Below, in pieces: positions 26,022-39,400 of a DNA stretch of 64,000 nucleotides. The notes below the pieces were generated by a model. The model did not search any database and was not told where the DNA came from. It saw only the letters and a list, made by a program, of their open reading frames with translations. The position numbers and the translations under genes are program-made. The stretch covers positions 2,666,001 through 2,730,000 of the forward strand of contig OZ020267.1 of the NCBI GenBank assembly GCA_963971225.1. The letters are read 5' to 3'. Source of the DNA: Melieria omissa (taxonomy: Eukaryota > Arthropoda > Insecta > Diptera > Ulidiidae). How positions within the stretch are numbered: the first letter of the stretch is position 1; the number at the start of each line of letters is the position of its first letter.

Positions 26022-26809
26022 CACAGGGCAACAAATTTCGACTTTTGGTCGGCTTTTCTGGGTTTGACATCAGTTCTAGGGTAATTAGGGACCGCTGATT
26101 TCGGATCCGCAAACCGTTTTTTTAACTTAGTTTCCGTTTTCGCAAAAAATGGTCGTGTCACTTTTTCGGATTTTCACCGACTTTTTTCACGTTTGGGATT
26201 GTAATCTCTAAACCAATAAACCGGTTGTCGTGATTTTCACCTTGTTGCATTTACAAAACCTCACGGCTTCTTTTCCAATGTAATTTATTTTTATAAGTTC
26301 TACAATTCCGCGGGAATTGGACCTTTTTTGAGATTTTGAGGCCCTTAATTTTTTAAGGAAAAAGTATGAAAAGTGATGAAAATGACTATGGTACATTTTT
26401 GCAATTATTTCGATGAGAATGGGAATCACACCAATTAATTTGGCCGTGTTGTATTACTTGATGTTTCCGCTTTCTTGCTATACATAACTCGATACTTGAT
26501 TTACGAAAAATGTGCATGAAATTCCATATTTTCCGACTTTGAGGTCCAATTGCCACGGATTTTTAAAACTTATAAAAATAAATTACATCGAAAAAGAAAC
26601 CGAAAATTATGTCAACCGGTTTATTAGTTTAGAAATTACAATCCCAAATGTGAAAAAAGATAGGGGAAAATCCGAAAAAGTGACACGCCCATTTTTTACG
26701 AAAACGGAAACTAAGTTTTAAAAACGGTTTGCGGATCCGAAATCAGCGCTCCCTAATTACCCTAGAACTGATGTCAAACCCAGAAAAGCTATTTTGCTGT
26801 TGATCAGTG
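26022..26809. mobile_element. Foldback DNA transposon remnant (TTA duplication)
   Basis: Two long inverted arms, roughly 26052-26325 and 26535-26789, match closely: GCTTTTCTGGGTTTGACATC on the left recurs inverted on the right. Outside these, CACAGGGCAACA at 26022 and the inverted CACTGATCAACA ending at 26809 extend the inverted repeat to the tips. TTA flanks both tips (26019-26021 and 26810-26812). CAC ends with a 3-bp duplication fit the CMC (CACTA/Chapaev) group, but this assignment is tentative. The central 200 bp has no transposase. Confidence 0.6.
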
Positions 26810-26812
26810 TTA

Positions 26813-29610
26813 TGAGAAATTAGCCAAAACTTTCGGAACGCTTCAACGCGCCTTCACAAAAAAATGTTCCTGCTTCCCAAAGGCAAAAGTTAATTTCATT
26901 TCGCTTAGTGTCAACACTTCCTTCCCTCGCACTGCATCACCACCACCACAGCACACAATCATCGCTAGACCCAGCAATGACCTGACACTTTGATGTCGGT
27001 GCTCACCAACCCACACACACACACACACACACACTCAGACTCACACACACAGAAGCTCGAATGAAGCGGGCGCGCTGTCCATCATAATCGGCATGCAAAT
27101 TCAGCTGATGTTTACCCGCGTAATTGATGTGAATTTACGATTCATTTAGCGAACGCTGTTGCTCACATTCATTGGCGCTTGCTGGCCATGTCCAACACGC
27201 CACCAGCAGCCAGCTGCCAGCCAACTCCGCCCGCAGCACAACTACAGCTGCCGCTGAGTCCTAACACTTGCTGGCGCCCACAGTGCGGCCCGGCGCGTCC
27301 ACTTGCCGCTTCGACTTCATTATTTTGCCGCTGAAAATATAACCGAAAGTATTTAAAAAACAAAGCCAAAATGAAAGGCACAAAGGCCACAGGAGCCTTC
27401 TGACCCAAGTGGGTTTTAATTTTAAGCTCACTGCCCTTCCACAGCGTAGGTTTTTTATTTTGATTTTATTTTTTATGGTTTCTGGAAGTGTTTCTTTTTT
27501 TCTAGACAGCATTAGGTCTCTTCATGCGCAGAATGCAATGCGTAAAAACTCGTTTAACAAAGAGTCAAAAACATCGACGAAGGGTCGTGATTATAAGCGG
27601 AAAAAACACAAATAACAACAACAAAAACAACAAATTTGTGTGTTGAAAATTGCGCTTTAATCGCTTGAAAGGCATTTCACAGCATTTAATGAGTCGTCGC
27701 TGGCAGCAATGACTGGCCCGGCCTCAACACTTTGTTTAATCCGCTCCGCTTACCGCCCCCCTAAAAAAAAACCAAAAAAGCCAAGTTCGCAAAAACCACA
27801 CCGAAAGAAATTAGATGCAGTAAAATTGGTAAATAATAAATTTCCCAGGCAACATAATTTTCTAAAACGCCTTAAAATATACTAAGAAAAATACTTTGAG
27901 TCGATTTCGGGGTATTTAAAGTTAAAACGGAAAAATCTTAAACACCTTTTTTTATACAATTTTTTTAAATAGCAAAACTCAATAAAGAGAATCTAAATAT
28001 AAATTATCAAATACGATAAACTTTTTTGGGTCCTTTGAAAAAAATTAAAGTTCATATAGGACAAATTACCTATGGTCGGGTCGTGCTTGCAATATCAACC
28101 ACAAAATTTATATTTCTGAAAAAAAATAGGAAGATTTTTTTTACACGAAAACACACCCAATCAGCAACCCAACTAATTTCAATTATTGTATTATCGCAAA
28201 CAAAATTACTGATCCAGAGATATTAATGCATTTCATGTAGAGTTGGTCTCAATTTTTTCAGTTTCAATGACTTTAAAAAAAAGTTTTTTTAATACTCGCC
28301 ATTTCCTCACTTTTTTTTGCCCAGTGTACATTTTTACACCCTTTTGTTTTTTCATTATTTTGTTGCTGTTATGTTCTTGTTTTTTTTTCATACAGCAACA
28401 CGTCGATTTGGGTTTTATAAACATTTCTACTTTGTTGACCTTACAGCAAGTTTCTTGTTGTTGTTGTTGATAAAATCTCGCCGTAATACATATATACATA
28501 CTTTCTTCTCTTCTCTTTTATATGTGTGATTGTGTGTGTGTGTGTTGCAATATGACTTGCTGATGTTTTTTGCCAATTTCTTCTCGGCACTTCTGCCAGT
28601 TTTCTTGGTCAACGTTTGTGATCAAAAGGATTTGAGCGCAATTTTTCTGCAGCAACAAAATTTGTACATAAAATACCAAGCAACAACAACAAAGATTTGT
28701 CTGCTGAAAAACATGATTCGAAAGATTTTGAATGTTATTTTATGCGTTCCTACTCGCCCTTCCCCTCTACAACCGCCTCACCCTCTAAAACCGCAACGGC
28801 CGCATTCGACAAGACGACGGCGCGAGGTCACTTGACCGCGTTGTGCTTTGGGCGGTGCGAGTAATGACTCCCAAGTGGGCATGTTTCCTTTTTCTCTGTC
28901 TTCAGTGTCCGCCCCCATGCCGCCCCGTTCCTCCTTCACTTGGCCACAAACTGCGACGCTGACTGGACAACGTAATTAATTTTTCATTGAAGTTCGGACT
29001 TAACTTTAAGCAGCGAGGTGGACGTTCGGGTATAGGCGGAGTGGGAGGCGAGCGCGTAGGCGTTAACGCGGTTTAGTGCGACTGGCCAGCTTTGGCGTCA
29101 TTGGAATTAAAAAATCAAATTGTCGCGTCATTTTGAGCGTTGAAGGGGGAACAATCCAAAACCAAAACAGACAAAGCACAAACAAATAAATAACAACAAT
29201 AAAAGTTATGCTTTCGTGTGATTAAATTTCAATTCCATTTTGATGGCTTTTAAAAAAAAATCAAAAAATCAAACACTTTTCAAAATATTTATTACAACAA
29301 AATTACTTAATTGTTGCATGGCGTTCATTCAACTTGGCGCCACTTCAACGCACGTGTGACTGACGCCAACGCCGCAACGAATTGCCGAACTGTTTATGCA
29401 ATAACTAGTATTTGTTGTTGTTTAAACAATAACAAACAAGTCAATAAAGCGTGACAGACGCTCCACTACTCGACGACCGGTTCACCTTGTGTCGCAGTCA
29501 TTACGTCACAAGCTGCGCGAGTCTGCAACGGAGTAGCGGTTTTGTCGACTCAATGTCATTGTCACGGCACAGCTGACGATTTGCTGCCATTCGTTCAGAG
29601 CAAAACCAGT
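26813..29610. other. Non-coding stretch
   Basis: No supported gene. It has a CA repeat near 27011-27033, T-rich tracts near 28.24-28.40 kb and a GT run near 28534-28544. A GC-richer island with CGC and GGCG words lies around 28.74-29.15 kb and again at 29.32-29.60 kb, just before the next transposon. Confidence 0.5.
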
Positions 29611-29614
29611 TTAA

Positions 29615-30613
29615 CCTTCACACTGTCACCAATTTTTATATACGGAAACCGTCACTATTAACATATGTTAATATTTTTCTTCTCATCCGTTTTATAAAGA
29701 CAGTTTTCATTTTTTGAGCTAAGTTGGTAAGCAAAAACATAAAATGGACTGTGCTAAAGAGATTTTAGGTTCACGTGTGGAAGGGGGAAAAGGGATGAAT
29801 GGGGTTTCAGCCCCTACAATGTGGGCGAATTTGTTGCTTTTTTTTAAGAAATGCCATAAAAAGTGCATTTTTAAATATATTTTCATCAAATTTCGTATTT
29901 AAGACTTTTAGGTAATACTACATCACATATCCAAATTTGAACGAGATCGGTCAACTATATCATATAGCTGCCATAGAAACGATCGCTCAAAAATGCGATT
30001 GGTACAAAAGGGCTAAATTGGTAACAATTGGTGCATTTTCAAAAATATTTTCATCAAATTTCGTATTTAAGACTTTTAGGTAATACTACATCACATATCC
30101 AAATTTGAACGAGATCGGCCAACTATATCATATAGCTACCATAGAAACGATCGCTCGAAAATGTGTTGCTTGCGATTTGTACAAAAGGGCTAAATTGGTA
30201 ATTTTTATGGCATTTCTTAAAAAAAAGCAACAAATTCGCCCACATTGTAGGGGCTGAAACCCCATTCATCCCTTTTCCCCCTTCCACACGTGAACCTAAA
30301 ATCTCTTTAGCACAGTCCATTTTATGTTTCTGCTTACCAACTTAGCTCAAAAAATGAAAGTTGTCTTTATAAAACGGATGAGAAGAAAAATATTAACATA
30401 TGTTAATATGTAACCAAAATAGGGGTAAAAATTTTCATTTGTAAAAAAAAGATGGAAAAAATTAAATTTTTAGTTTTCTGATTACATATATAGAAAGAGG
30501 TTGACAAATTGGCCACTGAGCCGAAGCCGCATGAAAATCGGACTTAAACCCAAAAAGTTATAGCAAAATCAAAATTGAAATATTAACATATGTTAATAGT
30601 GACAGTGTGAAGG
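29615..30613. mobile_element. piggyBac-like non-autonomous element (TTAA flanks)
   Basis: The element starts CCTTCACACTGTCAC and ends with its exact inverse GTGACAGTGTGAAGG, flanked on both sides by TTAA (29611-29614 and 30614-30617), the strict piggyBac target. Long inner inverted arms lie near 29657-29860 and 30190-30405. The 16-bp palindrome ATTAACATATGTTAAT occurs three times, once on the left and twice on the right. The centre has two direct copies of a segment with CATCAAATTTCGTATTTAAG. The left tip has a short insertion. No transposase is present. Confidence 0.75.
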
Positions 30614-30617
30614 TTAA

Positions 30618-33600
30618 GTGACTATTTGCACTATAATTTTATATTAAATCTGTTTAGTTAGGGTCGCATATGAGTTGTTATATTTTTTTAATAACAAAAA
30701 ATGAAACCAGAACCTTAATATTTCTAGATGCAGAAGTGTTAAGATCAAAGAAAATCCCAGCTGTGTACGAAGAATTTGTTGATTTGATTTTAAGAAAACT
30801 ATAATTCAATTGGCTTCCGCGACATAGTTGGCAAGACTCGCTCCGATCGGTTCATTTTGGTTTGACGTTCTTGCATTCAGTTTTAATGAGAAAGCTGGAC
30901 AAATGCTTCTTTAGAACACCATCCGATAAACCTGGTCTTTCAGCGCAATTGCTTTATTGCTTGCTGCTTGATTCATTGCTTGTCCCACGCAATCGACGTT
31001 TGTCTGGCAACACCAACTTCGAGCCTGAACACTGAAAAACTGTTCAAGAAATTGTGAGTCTCGTCAGCGTTCGGTAAAAGAGCTACTCCAGCCTTTTTCC
31101 CCCTCGAACCCACCGTTGTACGCAGACTTCATAAGTGTTAACTATTAATATCGCATTAACCGATGGCTTTTGGTTTAGCGCGCAAAAATGGTGCAAATTC
31201 CACAATTTAAAATTCCACTCACTCACCGAAACGCTGCTCATCTGCTTGACAAGAGTGCAACGTGTACAATTGACAGTAATTTTTTTTTACATTGGCCACA
31301 TTTCATGTTCTCCACGTTGCGCTGCATTTGGTGTGCTGCACTCGAACATTAACAACAACACAAATGACAACAGTGGCAGCCAGTGCAGTCGTCGTTTTTA
31401 TCAGCCATTTGCCATCTCATTACTCTGTCAATATGATTTCGAATTTCACAGTTCGTATGATTCCTTCAGTCCTTCGCTCAGCAATGCCACCAATGATTGA
31501 ATGGTACACGCGTTTAATTGACGCCATGTAATGGAATTCAATTTATTGTTAACAACGCACACGTAATTATTGATGATGCGTTGCCGGGACAGACGCACAA
31601 CCAACAGACGCACACAAAAAGTCTGCGTTGCACAGGAGTTGGCGCAACTTTATTCACGCACCACAGCGTACAACTCGGACACACACGCACACACATGCAT
31701 ATGTCTTGGCCATACGCAGTGGCTATGTAAACTGCATACGAATTGAATTGAATGTGGATGGACAGATCGATAGGCCGCGATGCAGACGGCCTTGAAAGAC
31801 TCGAAGAATTTCACGCATACCAATTGAGAGGCCAAAACAAAATATATTCTGTCTATATTTAACAATTGTCAACATTATTGAATGCCATTGACAGCTCTTA
31901 ACTGTTGGTCTAATAAAGTTCAAACTTGCTTAGTTCCTGCCTGAATAGATGTCTTACCCACACACCTTAAACCTTAAAGCATTTCGTGGTGGTCGCCATA
32001 GCTAAGTGGTTCGTGCATTCGATCGGCTCAACCTACTCTCTCAGCTTACTCTTTCTGAGGGTCAAGGTACAAAGTCTTATACCAGCCTTTTGAAATCTAC
32101 ATAAGTAGTAGACTAGGTAAGACAAGACATCGAAGCAAGTACAGTCGGAGACATCAAAAGCCCATTGTGATACCCAAAGAAAGTGTTGTCAAGCCCCTGT
32201 CATCCTGTTTGGTAGGCAGTTTCCTGCTTCACAAAGTTCATCTCCTAAATGGATCTCCGTCTTCTTAAAAAGACTGCGTTTTGCTTTTGAACGCAAAAGC
32301 CATGTTCTCTTACGCGGCTACAAATCTAGCTACAGTCCTCCATGATGGAATATTCAAAAGAAACTACAAAGGATATGTATTGCTATCTGCAATGAAAATT
32401 TGCAGTAACTGCAAACTATTCCAAGATCGAAAACGAATGTGAGGAAGCTCCGAAGAAAGCACAACTAATTGACTGCAATTGCATGTACCTTTTATATCTC
32501 TCAATTCAAATGGTGAGCTGCTGAGCTGGTCCATCAAAGCTCAGCGAATAATCGAAAGCCCAAAGCCAACTATTGGCATCATGCATTCATTCTAGAATGG
32601 AGCACGCACTATGCACACAATATATACATGAGATATAGTCCACGGACAAATGATGACAGTGTCAATGAAAGGATCAACAAAGTTTCCCCCTCTGGTTCGA
32701 AAAAATCTGTGTCTTCTCAATCACACAACACTCTTAAGCAGATCGTTCCTTGAGGACAAAAATATCTTTTTATCCCACGAGTGGCGGATTCAGGAGGGAT
32801 TTTGGGAGTTGAAACCTCCCCCGCAAATTATTAGAAACTTAAAAGGCATTTTATGAATATTAAAGAATTCCTTTTTGAAACTTGCCCCCCAAAATATTTG
32901 TCTGCATCCGCCAAATCCCTATTAGAAAGCGATACCATAAATATAAAAGACACTCTTAAATCTTTTTGTCTCAAAAAATCGAGATGATCGAAAGGAGTCC
33001 AAACCTTTTCGTGCCCCATGCTTATTACAATCCAAGCTTCTTCCTTCACAATTAACTTTCTTTGAAACATATAGCTTTGGGCTATTTGACCGAAGCCCTT
33101 CGGCACACTCCCACATCTCCAACCTAACCGGAGCGTTCAAAGCGTCAAAACTTTAACGCTAACTTTAACTCAACTCTGGCAATGCAAACTTTTCCATTTC
33201 TTCAACCACCACCACAGCTTCCGCTCAGTTTCCATTCAAGTTGCATGCAGTGTAGTAAATTTTTGCGATTAACAGTTATGAACACTCTGTACTACTTTCT
33301 CCTCGTACTGTTTCCTCGCACTATGTCGTTTTTTGTTTTCTATGCAGTCATATCCTTTCGGTCGCTTTTGCTTTACTTAAGTTTTTTCTTCGTCTTTGAC
33401 GCAGTTTGACTTTGCCATTTTTAATTCTTTGCGACTTAATGACTTCTTGTTATAAGTTTTCATTTCTCTTGTAATTTCATGAGTTAATACAATTTCTAGT
33501 TTCCCGACGACACACTCTCGCTGTTTGGCTCTGCCTCTGTGGGGTTGTCGCAGTGGGTGATGCCACAGTGGGTGGATTCGATTGGCAGAGCAACCAAAAA

Positions 33601-36220
33601 TAATGAGAGAACGGAGTATTCCAAATGCAATCAAAAACGTTAATAAACCGCAGTTTTAGATGCAAATATTGACTTGAAAATTTGACATTGTCAACTTTGG
33701 TTCATTGCATTGGACAGTTTTGTTAATTGCTTTCTCTTAATTTTTTTATAAAAACGGAATATAAAAAGGTGTGAAGAAAACAAGTGTAGTTTTCTCTTGG
33801 AACACCCTTCGAAGATTTAAAAATTGACTTTGTAAAAGAGAAAACTTTTTGTCTGGAAACTGGAACTGAGGTGCGGTGAGGTTTGCTTATTTAGCTCAAA
33901 CTTATTGCAGCTCAAAGGTAATCAAAATTGATTTAGCCTTTGTTGTGTTTTTTGAGCAACTTTGAGAAAGTAAAAAAATTAAACTTGGACTCATAATTCA
34001 TTATGAGATTTAAATTATTTAAGGCATTAATGAGACTTAAGGTATTTATTGACGAATTGAAACCCTAAACATCATTCCATCCGCCCATCTAAACTGAGTT
34101 GAAATTATCATTTGTTGTCACGATTCGTAATTTCTCAGCCAAGTTCTGGTGAGAGGTTACAGAAAATAAAAAAAAATTGTGTCTCTGTATCTTCACTCTT
34201 TTTCTTTTTTAATCTTTTACAATAATTTTTATCGAATTTTTTTAATTAAAAATTATTGAACAATCCTGCAACACATTCCACTGTGCAGTGTCTGCCGTTC
34301 GCCTCTGTTTAATAATTATAATTAAAAAGTTGATGCATAGCAAGTGGCGGAATGGAGCAGCACAATGCCATGGCAAATGATGGCAGTTCATGGCGCACTC
34401 TATGCAACAACAACAACACTAAAAATAGCAAGGCTGGCAGCGGCGTCACGCTGCTTAACATTTTGTGTGCCCTGCGTGCGAATTACAAAAACAAACATCC
34501 ATAAGAAATGGCTTGACGCCGACAACCATACAAATTTTCACTGTCAATATTTATTTGACCATAAGAAATCTGCTGCAATTCTACGCTGTGCCGCCTCGTG
34601 TTGGTTTAAACATTGGCGCAACTTTTCCAGCCAGCGAGATTGCGGCCGGAACAAGCGCAGCAGTAATAGTAACGCTCAGAAATTCCGCATCAAAGGGGCC
34701 GCTGCAAAAGCGCAGCATTAGCATTTCAATTATTAACTGGCATCGCTGCAGTTTTCCAGCCAAAGAAACTCGGCCATTCGCCGCGCTGGCGCGTTGCGCT
34801 AAGCTGCCAAGTGCTGCCAGGCGCGGCAAGTCAACGGATAGACGACGCATAAAGCATGCCGAGCAGCGCGCGAGGAAGTGCGACGAGTGATTTCTGCAAC
34901 GGCGCATAATGTAATTATTTCATAATTCAGTTAAGAGCGAAATGGAAATGGCCAAACGGCAGCGTAGCGCCAACGAATTGGGTCGGCGACAATGGCGCGC
35001 GGGTCGGATGACGCCAAATGGCAACGCACAGACACACACACACACACACTCACAAAACGCAATGCGCAAAAATGCGCACAATGAGATGGACAGTTGCGAC
35101 AGTCGACGATTTTTTGTTCGAATACTTTTCTATGTACAGCAATGCGGCGACATTTAACTGGCAAATTTTCAATTAGCTAAATTAATTCGAAATTCATTGT
35201 GCGCAAAATGCGTTACAGAGTGACCATATGAATCTACAATTGAAATTTTAACACTTTGGAAAAAATAAATACATTTTATATACTTTTGAAAATATGTCTG
35301 AAAGAGACTCTGAAAGTAACATTTTCATATAGTCCGATTTCATGTATTTCGAAAAGGAAGAAATGCAAACTTCTCATAATTATGACTCTGAAAATTAGGA
35401 AAAAAAAATTATTTTAAAAAGTCATATATAATTTTTTGATTTTATTAAATGTTTACTTTTTTTTATAATTTGTAAACGTTTGGTAAGTGATGCCAGGAAA
35501 TGCCTAGAAGATGTCTTAGTTTCAAACATTTTTCTGTATGTTGTCAACAGTGCTAACCGGAAGGGGGGGCGGATACGTCCGTTGGTGAGTACCACTAGCT
35601 GGATCAGCCATCAAAAAGCAAGTTTTCTTCATTAGTATCGAGATTCGAGCCAACGACCTTCTGACTTGCAATCTACCAACCTACGACGGTCGACTCACCA
35701 AAGTATGCAATGAAAATGTCCCCGTTAGTTTTCATGCAATTAGGAGTTACTTTCAAGTCATCTATTCGGTGTGTCCGAGTAGAAGAAAACTTATATAATT
35801 CCAGCATGTAATTTAAACACAAAATTATTACAGAAATCATTTTAAAGGACATTCAGCTTGTCAGAGTTCTGAGTACTATCTAAGTATAAAATTTCTAATA
35901 GAGTAGTACCAAACATTAAAAAAAATCTAAAAAATTTTCAAATGTAAAATGAATGAAATGTGACAACTGTCACGACATTACTTTACAACAGAAAAATACA
36001 AATATAAAACACACATTTACTAGAATTTATTAAAGATTCAGTCACCTAGTCACTGCAGCCGAGGAGATTCTATTGGATCGAAGTACATAGATATATAAGA
36101 CAATTGTAGATGCATATAGTATTTACATAAACTAAGTTCATCATTTACTACTTTTTTTAATATACACCCAAATAGTACCTAAAAAATTTAACATTTATAA
36201 AAATTTCTTCTTTTTTTCAG
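30618..36220. other. Non-coding stretch upstream of the mucin gene
   Basis: No supported coding gene. A tRNA A-box-like TAGCTAAGTGGTT lies near 32001-32013 and a B-box-like GGCTCGAATCT on the minus strand near 35644-35654, both SINE-like traces. A GC-richer island occupies 34.34-35.16 kb with a CA repeat at 35032-35050. The promoter and any non-coding first exon of the mucin gene may lie here, but I cannot point to them. Confidence 0.45.
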
Positions 36221-36337
36221 TAAAACTCATTGGAATTTGTTTAGCGCTCAAGCAAGAAACTAGCAACAACAGCAACGCATTAGTTAATTAAATATTTTCA
36301 CAACACCCACAGCGCGATCATACGCCATCACTGCATT
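36221..36337 (+). other. Candidate 5' UTR segment of the mucin gene
   Basis: A strong splice acceptor, a polypyrimidine run ending in CAG at 36218-36220, precedes the exon with the start codon. If used, the transcript has an upstream non-coding exon further left. An in-frame TAG at 36281-36283 shows that the coding frame cannot extend upstream, which supports the ATG at 36338. Without transcript data, unspliced initiation here is also possible. Confidence 0.4.
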
Positions 36338-36494
36338 ATGGCGTCACCAAAAATGGCGCCATTTCCGCGTCCGCTCAACAAGCGTAGCGCACTCAATGCC
36401 ACATCGCACCACAATGGCTCATTGTTTCGGTTGCTGCTCGCCGTAAGCGGCGTCCTGACAACAGCCGGAAGGCTGACACTGGCACAGGCACAAG
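36338..36494 (+). CDS. Mur89F: Mucin coding exon 1 (signal peptide exon)
   Basis: It encodes 52 residues plus one base of codon 53. The segment SLFRLLLAVSGVLTTAG followed by LTLAQAQ is a typical signal-peptide core and cleavage region. The donor GTAAGC at 36495 is strong. The phase and the secretory sequence both match what the downstream exon lacks, which is the reason for linking exons 14 kb apart. A second Met at residue 6 is an alternative start. Confidence 0.75.
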
Positions 36495-39400
36495 GTAAGC
36501 GCGTTCGCAGGATATCCGCTGCTGCGCACCCAAACTTTGTTATCATTTCTTGTCGCCCATTCACCATAATGGCTGCAACTGTGTTTAATTATTAGCTGTT
36601 GTAGAATTTTCTTTGTTTCTTTGTGTTCGCAATGTTAATGACAATAGAAAGGTTCGAATCACAGAAAAGCCGAGTGCAGTGACGCACACAATATTTCATT
36701 TGTGGGGTTTTGAAAATACCATTTAAAACCATATTTTACAGTAGCAATTTTTGTATTTGGAGGGCAGGCGTTTGAATCCACAACCACGCCCTTCTCTTAT
36801 GTGTAGTTGGTTGAGTGTATGGGATTTCATTGATGTCACAATGTCAAAATCTAGAATAAGAACGTTTGTATGAGACGATTATTTTGACGACTACATTGCT
36901 TCAAGACTACCGACCGCAAGTGTCCACAGCGACAAAGTAATTGGCATCACTGTTTCAAAACAAATATTTGTAATTAAATGTTCCTTACTTTTCGGTGTGC
37001 TTTGAACAACAATTAAATATTTGTTATTATTTCAGTTAGAATTTAAAAGAAGTGCTAAAGCATTTTAAAATCTGTGTTTAGGAGTTCAAAAATATGACTG
37101 TGATGACTTTGCTGTCGCTTTCATTGTAGACACGTAGTTGACTACACGGCGAGAGTTAAAGTCGGCGCCATCTTGAAGTTGTTTGGCCCTGTCGCTGCAG
37201 TTTTGAAAGCGATCGGGCCACAAATTTACGCCAATGCACAGTGATTCGTTCCATAGACAAAATTCAAAAAATTTATAGTCTCAAAATTTATTGATTTTCA
37301 TGTCATTTGAAAGGTAAAACTCCAACTAAGGAAACCCCAAAAAATCTGTGCAAACAATTAATTAGCTTGTGTGCAAAAGCGGCTCAAAGTTGAAACTTTT
37401 TTCACAAAAAAATGTAAACACATCTTTTCTGTTTTTTAGTCTATTGAGGAAACAAAATTTTAAAAATACATGGTTACCAAGAAGTTGCTAGAACTTTCAA
37501 CATAGATTAAGAAATGATGTGGCCGTTTTCGCTTTTAATGTTTTCTCAAAATTTTGCAAAGCTGAGGCTTTTACATCACTTTTAATTCAAAATATTTTTC
37601 CAAAATAAAAATCTGGAAATTGGAAATCTAAGAAAAAAAGTGTTTTTTGTTGCACTGTGTTATTATTCCAAAAAGTACCTGCAGCCAGAATGGTCAGACA
37701 TTTAAAAAGATCAGTCAACAATTTACTTGCTTGATGATTTAATTTGACTTCCAAAAGTAATTTATTGAAATATAATTCAATCTCGGTAAACCACAAAAAA
37801 TCTAACCACATAAATAAGTATTTACAGTAGCCACAAACAAAATTAAATATAACCTTTAATGTCACACAGCACTGGGTCAAGCGTTGTTAAATTGGCTCCA
37901 AAAAATGTCAAACATGTTACAAAAATTCCATAATTGAAATGCGTTTTGACTGAAAAAAAAACCAGTGCATCTAACAAAAACGCTAAAACTAGTAAAATCA
38001 TTGCAGTACAGTGCAACAATGTGTGCAATATGTACATATATACGAATATATGTTTTTTTGCACCAACACAGCGGCCGAACAATAAATTGAAATAACAAAA
38101 AATGCGAATGCAAAATATACAAAAACGAAATAAATATATAGTGTAAAAAATTTCGCCTACAAAACGCTCAACTCGCACACTGCAGCCGCAAATCGAAAAA
38201 AAAACCTGGCACTTGGCTAAAATAACACGTTGCACTTGAATAGACGTTGCCGTCGTATGTCGCATGTTGCCGCAATAACAATAACAAGAACCGACATAAT
38301 AGCGCACAGCACAGCTGACACACGCCGCCACCAGCAGCAGCAGTAAGCTTACGTTTGCGCCAGCGTAGGGTTGCCACCCACCTGGCAGCGGCACAATTGC
38401 GATTTGTTTGCGGGGGGAAACTGAAGCAGCCATCACCGTTACTCACAGTGCACATTTCCTCCTAAAACTGTTGTATGAAATCAAAAAGAGTTTGGGGTCG
38501 AAAAATCAAAGGTTTATCATCGACGCACTCCTTGTCCACAGATGGGCGCCAACTGGCCCCTCTCGCAACGCTCCTGCAGATTGCTGCATAATATTGCAAT
38601 CAATCGTGCTGGATTCGTACGAAACTGTCGCCCCACTGCGCTGCAATGGAACCAAATAGTAGCAACAAAATATTGCAAAATAAATAAAAATGTGTTGTCG
38701 CGCAAAAAACACAAACTAAATAAATAAAATATGGCCAGATGATTTTGTATTTGATTTCGCAGCGCCACGTCTGACGCCATAAAAATGGCGACACACCGAA
38801 TGCAGATTGTGGCAAACGGGCGGCGGCATGCGGTCGCCGCACTCGACTGAACGCGCGACTTTTTTAAGCGGTGCTGGAGAGAAAAATAAATTCGTTGGAA
38901 ATTTCAATTTCAATTTATTTAGCATTTAAGCCATCGGCTTCTGCATTGTCCCCACACCGCCTAAGCCACGTCGAGGAGGAACAATTGCTGCCCGAGCCGC
39001 GCTTCATTTTGCTTTTGTTATTTGCTATTTGTATGCAAAAGCGACAACTTTGCTGGCGCGTAAAATTATGAATATGCAACGACAACTGGCGGCAGAGCGT
39101 CAAAAAGTGCCATGAAAAATTTATGGGTCATTTTCGAAATATGGATAGACCACACGAATTGCTACTCGCTCGCGAGTGTCCAATCCAAAGGTAGCTGAAG
39201 TGCGAAATTCGAATATTGGCGCGCAGCGGTGCGACAGTGCGACTCGCTTGAATTTGCATTGTTTCGCGCCAAATTGGACGCGGTCAGATGCAGCTGTCAG
39301 TGGTCAGCACCGTCAGATATGACTTTGTCTTTCTGTTGTTGACTTTTATCAGCATCATTCTTTCTTTCAAGTCTTTCATTACAATAGCAACTATAAGAAA

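Noticed and set aside
32782..32913. A possible very short MITE with TGGCGGATTCAG and CTGCATCCGCCA ends
   Set aside because: The 12-bp ends have a mismatch, the inner match is weak and no target duplication is visible.
37843..38436. A 197-residue minus-strand open frame in the mucin intron
   Set aside because: Cys/Phe/Tyr-rich composition from AT-rich and CAG-rich DNA, with no domain and no splice or conservation support.
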